The position numbers and the translations under genes are program-made. A DNA stretch of 64,000 nt from UBA2357 sp002344625 (GTDB lineage Bacteria > Pseudomonadota > Gammaproteobacteria > Burkholderiales > Rhodocyclaceae), in assembly GCA_937995335.1 (NCBI GenBank), contig CALKIH010000015.1, forward strand, positions 59,535 to 123,534. The letters are read 5' to 3'. Each line of letters begins with the position of its first letter. Position 1 is the stretch's first letter. Under the pieces are notes generated by a model that saw only the letters and a program-made list of their open reading frames with translations, did no database searches and had not been told where the DNA came from. This document shows, piece after piece, positions 55,857 through 64,000 of the stretch.

Positions 55857-57038
55857 ATGCCCGCGTCTTCACCCCGACTTTCGTTCCTCCTGGCCGGCCT
55901 GGCCGCGATCGGTCCGTTCGCGATCGACACCTACCTGCCGGCGTTTCACGCGATGGCCGCGGCGCTGTCGGCATCGCAGCTCGAAGTGCAGCAGACGCTG
56001 ACGATCTACATGGCGACGTTCGCCGCGATGGCGCTGTGGCACGGCGCCTTGTCCGACCGGTTCGGGCGGCGCAAGGTGATCATCGTCGCCACCGCGCTGT
56101 TCGCGCTGGCATCGCTGGTGTGCGCGGCGGCCCGCAGCATCGAGTGGCTGTGGCTGGGGCGCGGGTTGCAGGGGCTCGCCGGCGGGGCCGGCATGATCGT
56201 CGGGCGGGCCGTGATACGCGATGTCTTCGATGGGGCGCAGGCTCAGCGGGCCATGTCGCGGGTGATGATGATCTTCGGCATTGCGCCGGCGGTGGCGCCG
56301 ATGGTCGGGGGCGCGCTGCTGGCGCTCGCCGGCTGGCGTTCGATATTCGTGTTCCTGGCGCTGTTCGCGGCCGTGCTGACCTGGCTGACCTGGCGCTTTC
56401 TGCCCGAGACGCTGGCGCCGGAAGCGCGGCATTCGCTGCATCCGGTCAAGCTAGGCCGCGCCTATCTCAAGGTGGTCGCGAGCGTGGCGTTTTTGCTGCT
56501 GGTGGGGGCGACCGCGATGAACTTCAACGGTTTCTTCATCTACGTCCTGTCGGCGCCGGTGTTCCTGATGGATCATCTGGGGCTGGCCGAGACCCAGTTC
56601 GCATGGCTTTTCATCCCCGCGGTGGCGGGGCTCACGTTCGGCTCGATGCTGTCCGGCCGCGTGGCCGGCCGCTGGAGCGCGCGTCGGACCATCCATGCCG
56701 GGTTTGCGATCATGCTGGTGGCCGCGGCGATCAACATCGGCCATGCGTCGCTGATGGCGCCCGGGTTACCCTGGTCGGTGCTGCCGGTCGCGCTCTACAA
56801 CTGCGGCATGGCGCTGGCGATGCCCAGCCTGACGCTGCTGGCGCTGGATCTGTTTCCCGATCGGCGCGGGCTGGCGTCGAGCTGCCAGAGTTTTGCCCAG
56901 GTGGGCACCAACGCGGTCACGGCCGGTCTGGTGGCGCCGCTGCTGTGGGGCTCGCCGCTGTCGCTCGCGATCGGGATGGCGCTGTTCATGCTCGGCGGCC
57001 TGGCGCTGTTCATCGTGTGGGGGCGGCGCGCGGCATAG
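55857..57038 (+). CDS. Bcr/CflA-type MFS multidrug exporter
   Basis: This 393-residue protein has twelve predicted helices. AIGPFAIDTYLPAFHAMA at the N-terminus and the MFS motif GALSDRFGRRKVI between helices 2 and 3 are typical of the Bcr/CflA drug-resistance family. The helix-5 motif VIRDVFDGAQAQRAMSRVMM follows. The substrate range cannot be inferred. An AAGAGAGGC ribosome-binding site precedes the ATG. The gene is alone between comM and pdxH. Confidence 0.93.
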   Translation: MPASSPRLSFLLAGLAAIGPFAIDTYLPAFHAMAAALSASQLEVQQTLTIYMATFAAMALWHGALSDRFGRRKVIIVATALFALASLVCAAARSIEWLWLGRGLQGLAGGAGMIVGRAVIRDVFDGAQAQRAMSRVMMIFGIAPAVAPMVGGALLALAGWRSIFVFLALFAAVLTWLTWRFLPETLAPEARHSLHPVKLGRAYLKVVASVAFLLLVGATAMNFNGFFIYVLSAPVFLMDHLGLAETQFAWLFIPAVAGLTFGSMLSGRVAGRWSARRTIHAGFAIMLVAAAINIGHASLMAPGLPWSVLPVALYNCGMALAMPSLTLLALDLFPDRRGLASSCQSFAQVGTNAVTAGLVAPLLWGSPLSLAIGMALFMLGGLALFIVWGRRAA

Positions 57039-57142
57039 CCGGTGGGGACGGGGCCCGCCGCGCTCACGACGGCCATGCCGTGCGCGCGGGCGCGACGTAG
57101 AATAGGTGTGAGGCCCGATTCAAACCATCCTGGAGCATGTGC

Positions 57143-57787
57143 ATGAGCGACCCGTCGCTTGCCGATCTGCGCAAGAGTTATGAGCAAGGCAGCCTGGAAG
57201 AGCACGAGATCGCGTCCGAGCCGACCCGCCAGTTTCGCGTCTGGTTCGACGAGGCGCTCGCGAAGCGCGTGCCCGAGCCCAACGCGATGACGGTGGCGAC
57301 CGTCGGCGCGGACGGTCGCCCGTCGACCCGGCCGGTGCTGATCAAGGATTTCGACGAGCGCGGCATCGTCTGGTACACCAATTACCTCAGCCGCAAGGGC
57401 AGGGAGCTTGCAGTCCACCCTCATGCGGCGCTGCAGTTCCACTGGGTGGAGCTCGAACGCGTCGTGCGTATCGAAGGGTCGGTCGAGAAAGTGTCGGACG
57501 AGGAGTCCGATCGTTATTTTGCCAGTCGTCCGCTCAATCATCGCCTGGGCGCCTGGGCGTCGAACCAGAGCGAGGTGCTGCCCAATCGCGCCGTGATCGT
57601 GGCGCGCGCGGCCGAATACGGCCTGCGCTTCGGCCTCGCGCCGCCGCGCCCGCCGCACTGGGGCGGCTATCGCCTCCGGCCGGATTACTGGGAATTTTGG
57701 CAAGGCCGTGCTTCCCGCCTGCACGACCGTATCGCCTATCGTCTGCAGGCGGATGGCCGTTGGACGAGCGAGCGCCTGTCGCCCTGA
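57143..57787 (+). CDS. pdxH: Pyridoxine/pyridoxamine 5'-phosphate oxidase
   Basis: This 214-residue FMN enzyme makes pyridoxal 5'-phosphate. Features: RPVLIKDFDERGIVWYTNYLSRKG, LQFHWVELERVVRIEG, and the C-terminal WGGYRLRPDYWEFWQGRASRLHDR. CTGGAG at 57130-57135 is spaced properly for ATG 57143; the ATG at 57137 is too close. Length matches the family. Confidence 0.96.
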   Translation: MSDPSLADLRKSYEQGSLEEHEIASEPTRQFRVWFDEALAKRVPEPNAMTVATVGADGRPSTRPVLIKDFDERGIVWYTNYLSRKGRELAVHPHAALQFHWVELERVVRIEGSVEKVSDEESDRYFASRPLNHRLGAWASNQSEVLPNRAVIVARAAEYGLRFGLAPPRPPHWGGYRLRPDYWEFWQGRASRLHDRIAYRLQADGRWTSERLSP

Positions 57788-57820
57788 TGGTCGCGACCGC
57801 CCGGCGCCGAGGAGGGTGTG

Positions 57821-58393
57821 ATGTTTTCATTGCGAACCCTGATGGTGGTCTCGTTGTGCGCGTTGCTGACCGGATGTGCCGCATTCGCGCCGCCGCGCCC
57901 GCTGGTCGACGAGGCCGACGTGCGCGCCACGCGCGGCGAGCCGACGGCGATCTGGGATAACCCGGACGGCACCCGCACCTTCGAGTATTCGACCCAGCCT
58001 TTCGGGGTGACCGCGTGGATGTTCACGCTCGACCCCGGCGGCCAGGTGATCGAGCAGCTCGACGCCCTGAGCGCCGTCAGCCGTGCCCGGGTGCGGCCCG
58101 GTCTGACGGTTGACGAAGTGCGTCGAATGCTCGGGCGCGAGCGGTCGATCCAACGCTTCTCGCTTTCGCGCGAGGAAGTCTGGGACTGGAGCATTCCCAA
58201 CGAATGGCCGGCCGTGATGGCGACCCGCTTCAACGTGCACTTCATCGACGGCAAGGTGGTGCGGACCAGCATCAGCGAGATCACGTCCGATCGCGGCTGG
58301 CTCTTCGGGTACGGTGTCGGCCGCGGCCGGGGGCCTTATTGGGGCACCGGTTGGGGATGGCCGCATCCGTTCATGGGTTTTCACTATTGGTGA
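57821..58393 (+). CDS. Lipoprotein with SmpA/BamE-like repeats
   Basis: This 190-residue protein has a lipoprotein signal ending in LLTGC (Cys19). Two related segments follow: DEADVRATRGEPTAIWDNPDG and GLTVDEVRRMLGRERSIQRFSLSREEVWDW, each with the helix-then-GxP pattern of SmpA/OmlA folds. The C-terminal end is Gly/Trp/Tyr/Pro-rich (GVGRGRGPYWGTGWGWPH). It is probably an outer-membrane lipoprotein of unknown function. AGGAGGG precedes ATG 57821; a GTG one codon earlier is too close to it. Confidence 0.8.
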   Translation: MFSLRTLMVVSLCALLTGCAAFAPPRPLVDEADVRATRGEPTAIWDNPDGTRTFEYSTQPFGVTAWMFTLDPGGQVIEQLDALSAVSRARVRPGLTVDEVRRMLGRERSIQRFSLSREEVWDWSIPNEWPAVMATRFNVHFIDGKVVRTSISEITSDRGWLFGYGVGRGRGPYWGTGWGWPHPFMGFHYW

Positions 58394-58456
58394 GCCGGCT
58401 CGGGCGAGGGGTTCGGTATCGACAGCCCTGCAACAAGTCCGTAAAATCCGCGGCTT

Positions 58457-58521
58457 GCCGAGGAGCGCTGCGACCCGATATTCACGCGGGCCAGGCTCGG
58501 CAACCGATCAACGGCGCTCGC
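58457..58521 (+). promoter_or_regulatory. S-adenosylhomocysteine (SAH) riboswitch in the metH leader
   Basis: The conserved core GCCGAGGAGCGCTG begins at 58457. The distal CCAGGCTCGGC closes P1: GCCGAG (58457-58462) pairs with CTCGGC (58496-58501). The 3' segment ACGGCGCTCGC gives a second pairing, GAGCGC (58463-58468) with GCGCTC (58514-58519), the pseudoknot of this class. SAH riboswitches are ON switches for SAH-recycling genes such as ahcY and metH. Confidence 0.92.
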
Positions 58522-58589
58522 AGACCCCAGCCGGTTTGCCGCGCCGTTTGCTTTTGTGGCGCCCGCCAGGCCACCCCGAGGATCGATCC

Positions 58590-62306
<3,717 letters not shown>

Positions 62307-62353
62307 GGGTACGTTCGCCCGGCTGCTCGAAGGCAGTGCGGGCGATGCACCTT

Positions 62354-62650
62354 TCATTCCAGCGTGTGGCCTGCTTCGCGCTGATGTCGGATTGCGAAAA
62401 TCAACACCACGTCATGTGTCTCGTTATGGCTGTATAGCGCGAGATAGCCAGTCCGGCCGCGCGATATGACCAACTCTCGCATGCCCTGCTCGGTAGGGCG
62501 CCCGATGAGCGGATGGTGCTCGAGAATCTGCACCGCTTCCGCAATCAACTCGACCGTTTCCAACGCCATGGCCGGTTCGGTGTCGAGGAGGAAATCCGTT
62601 AGCCGTTCAAGGTCCGAAAGTGCCCGCTGGGCATAAATCAGTCGCGCCAA
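62354..62650 (-). CDS. parE: ParE/RelE-type toxin
   Basis: This 98-residue protein is in the ParE/RelE superfamily: LIYAQRALSDLERLTDFLLD, then HPLIGRPTEQGMRELVISRGRTGYLALYSHNETHDVVLIFAIRHQREAGH. The C-terminal R-H-x-R-E matches the family end. It overlaps the antitoxin gene by 13 bases, as is common in parDE. Whether it acts on gyrase (ParE) or on translation (RelE) cannot be told by eye. The stop lies 48 bases from the metH stop, so it is convergent to metH. Confidence 0.87.
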   Translation of the reverse strand: MARLIYAQRALSDLERLTDFLLDTEPAMALETVELIAEAVQILEHHPLIGRPTEQGMRELVISRGRTGYLALYSHNETHDVVLIFAIRHQREAGHTLE

Positions 62651-62922
62651 GACTTGGCCTCTGGCCTGGAAACGACCTTTCCACCTGCGCGTGCCCGAAT
62701 GTAGGCATGGACCTCAGCGGCCGAATAGCCTTCTCCGGACTCAAGCGTTTCAGCCCGCGACGCAAGCGCATCGGCAACAAAGGCCGCCCGCTTTTCCGCA
62801 GCAACTGCGGCAGCACGGATCGCCTCGACCATGAACGCATGAGGCGTAAGCCCTTGGTGCCTTGCCGCTGCAACTGCAAGCTGCTTCACGTCGTCCGGAA
62901 GTTTCAACGAGGTTGTGCTCAT
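62638..62922 (-). CDS. parD: ParD-like ribbon-helix-helix antitoxin
   Basis: This 94-residue antitoxin starts at ATG 62922 with MSTTSLKLPDDVKQLAVAAARHQGL, an RHH N-terminus. The strand-helix-helix pattern and a charged C-terminal tail (YIRARAGGKVVSRPEAKSW) that should wrap the toxin follow. The reading frame continues upstream for 30 codons but without homology. It overlaps the toxin gene by 13 bases. An inverted repeat directly upstream may be its own operator. Confidence 0.84.
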   Translation of the reverse strand: MSTTSLKLPDDVKQLAVAAARHQGLTPHAFMVEAIRAAAVAAEKRAAFVADALASRAETLESGEGYSAAEVHAYIRARAGGKVVSRPEAKSWRD

Positions 62923-62935
62923 CACCGGGTTCCAA

Positions 62936-62957
62936 GTTACGGTGTCACTAAAGTAAC
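62936..62957. promoter_or_regulatory. Inverted repeat upstream of parD, candidate operator
   Basis: GTTAC (62936-62940) and GTAAC (62953-62957) form an inverted repeat with a 12-base centre, 13 bases upstream of the parD start. RHH antitoxins usually bind such sites to repress their own operon. Confidence 0.45.
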
Positions 62958-63008
62958 ATCTGAAGATCGTACAGGCAACGGGTATTCCGGGCTCAAGCAA
63001 ACCTGAGG

Positions 63009-63983
63009 TCAAAGCTGGTCCAGCGGGCTCGCCACCCCACGCCCGCCTTTGTTCAACACATGGGTGTAGATCATCGTGGTCGACACGTCGGCATGGCCGA
63101 GCAGCTCCTGCACCGTGCGGATGTCGTAGCCGTTTTCCAGCAAATGGGTGGCGAAGGAATGGCGCAGTGTATGAACGCTGACGGGTTTGTGCAGGCGCGC
63201 CTGTTCGGCTGCGTGGCGTATCGCCCGTTGCAGGCGCTGTTCATGAAGGTGATGGCGCCTGGAGATTCCGCTTGCTGGGTCGGTCGAAAGCCGTTCAGAG
63301 GGCCAGACCCAAAACCACGCCCACGACAAGCCGGCGCGCGGATACTTGCGCGCCAAGGCATCGGGCATCCATACCGCCGGCATCTCGTTCAAGCGATCTG
63401 CCTCCCATCGGCCGTGAGCTTGATCCAGTTGACGCCGTAGCGCATCACGCAACGAATCGGGCAGCATCACCCGCCTGTCCTTGCCGCCCTTGCCCTCACG
63501 CACAATGATCTCGTTGCGATCGAAATCGACATCCTTCGCCCGTAGCCGCAGCGCTTCCATCAAGCGCATCCCCGTTCCGTACAGCAGCCGTGCAAGATTG
63601 CCTTCGACGCCATCGAGCCCCTGCAGCAAGCGCGCCACTTCGGGCCGCGACAACACCACCGGCACGCGCTTGCGCTTCTTCGGCCGGCCAATTTCCTTCA
63701 TCCATGGCAGATCGACGCCGAGCACTTCCTTGTACAGAAAAAGCAACGCCGACAGCGCCTGATTGTGCGTGGACGGCGCGACGGAGCGTTCATTCGCCAG
63801 CCAGGTCAAAAATGCCTCAACCTCGGCCGTGCCCATGTCGCGTGGATGGCGCATACCCTGCTGGCGAATGAATACGCGAGTCCAATGGACATAGGCCCGC
63901 TCGGTTCGTATGCTGTAGTGCTTGTAACGGATGCAGGCCCGCACCCGGAGCGCGTCAAGATAGTTGTCGCCTGATTCATGCAA
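63009..63983 (-). CDS. intI: Integron-type tyrosine recombinase (IntI)
   Basis: This 324-residue tyrosine recombinase aligns along its length with integron integrases. The N-terminal SAM-like part has RYKHYSIRTERAYVHWTRVFIR. Catalytic residues: R140 in LYGTGMRLMEALR, H271 and R274 in HTLRHSFATH, H297 in LLGHADVSTT, Y306 in MIYTHVL. The integron-specific insert (about 207-255) is present with ALARKYPRAG, WAWFWVWPS and SRRHHLHEQ, which marks IntI rather than XerC/D. The frame opens at TTG 63983 directly after an in-frame TGA; no ATG is in frame nearby. attI and any cassettes would lie right of the window. Confidence 0.93.
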   Translation of the reverse strand: MHESGDNYLDALRVRACIRYKHYSIRTERAYVHWTRVFIRQQGMRHPRDMGTAEVEAFLTWLANERSVAPSTHNQALSALLFLYKEVLGVDLPWMKEIGRPKKRKRVPVVLSRPEVARLLQGLDGVEGNLARLLYGTGMRLMEALRLRAKDVDFDRNEIIVREGKGGKDRRVMLPDSLRDALRRQLDQAHGRWEADRLNEMPAVWMPDALARKYPRAGLSWAWFWVWPSERLSTDPASGISRRHHLHEQRLQRAIRHAAEQARLHKPVSVHTLRHSFATHLLENGYDIRTVQELLGHADVSTTMIYTHVLNKGGRGVASPLDQL

Positions 63984-64000
63984 TCAACCGCTTTTTGTCT

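Noticed and set aside
62923..63008. attC-like recombination site between parD and intI
   Set aside because: I looked for paired GTTRRRY and RYYYAAC cores and found none at a usable spacing; only a short GTTAC/GTAAC inverted repeat is present.

Overview
The window looks like a chromosomal segment of a high-GC betaproteobacterium, most likely Rhodocyclales (Azoarcus/Thauera type). This is inferred from protein resemblance and gene order (atp operon, gatCAB, mreBCD-mrdA-rodA-rlpA-dacC-lipBA), not from a database search. Almost everything up to 62.3 kb is core or conserved genome. Only the last 1.7 kb looks accessory.

Layout. 1-4.8 kb: end of the ATP synthase operon (atpH partial, atpA, atpG, atpD, atpC), closed by a bidirectional terminator. 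4.8-7.5 kb, minus strand: ubiquinone genes (ubiJ, a Tim44-like protein, ubiE, a DUF971 protein). 7.7-10.4 kb: 5-oxoprolinase pxpB-pxpC-pxpA. 10.4-12.5 kb: phoB-phoR with a Pho box upstream. 12.5-19.5 kb, minus strand: an unrecognised 535-aa protein, a HIT protein, a class II glutamine amidotransferase, a DUF3617 protein and gatB-gatA-gatC. 19.6-29.6 kb, plus strand: cell-shape and lipoate run mreB-mreC-mreD-mrdA-rodA-rlpA-dacC-ybeD-lipB-lipA. 29.7-38.3 kb: dksA, rep, a cytochrome c, tRNA-Arg(CCG), creA, an M32 carboxypeptidase, a DUF1127 protein, a MocR-type regulator, an HMA-like protein and rlmA. 38.5-45.1 kb: an exported pentapeptide-repeat protein, a periplasmic glutathione peroxidase, a DUF4139 protein, and a two-gene module of a periplasmic binding protein and a membrane GGDEF-EAL protein. 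45.3-53.2 kb: def, a DUF502 protein, a coiled-coil protein, an ABC-F ATPase, a four-gene polar amino acid ABC transporter and thrH. 53.3-62.3 kb: glnK-type PII gene with a sigma-54 promoter and an NtrC-like site, ubiK, comM, an MFS exporter, pdxH, a lipoprotein, and metH behind an S-adenosylhomocysteine riboswitch. 62.3-64.0 kb, minus strand: a parDE toxin-antitoxin pair and an integron-type tyrosine recombinase.

How the genes work together. Envelope growth (mre/mrd/rod/rlpA/dacC), energy conservation (ATP synthase, ubiquinone, cytochrome c), phosphate sensing (phoBR), nitrogen sensing (PII), and methyl/one-carbon recycling (metH under riboswitch control) are all represented. UbiJ and UbiK, known partners of the Ubi complex, lie about 49 kb apart.

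No CRISPR array, prophage or insertion sequence was seen, and no stretch above 300 bases lacks a gene. The best candidates for further work are the integron integrase/parDE edge, the binding-protein plus degenerate-EAL module with an 18-bp palindrome upstream, and several regulatory elements read directly from the sequence.
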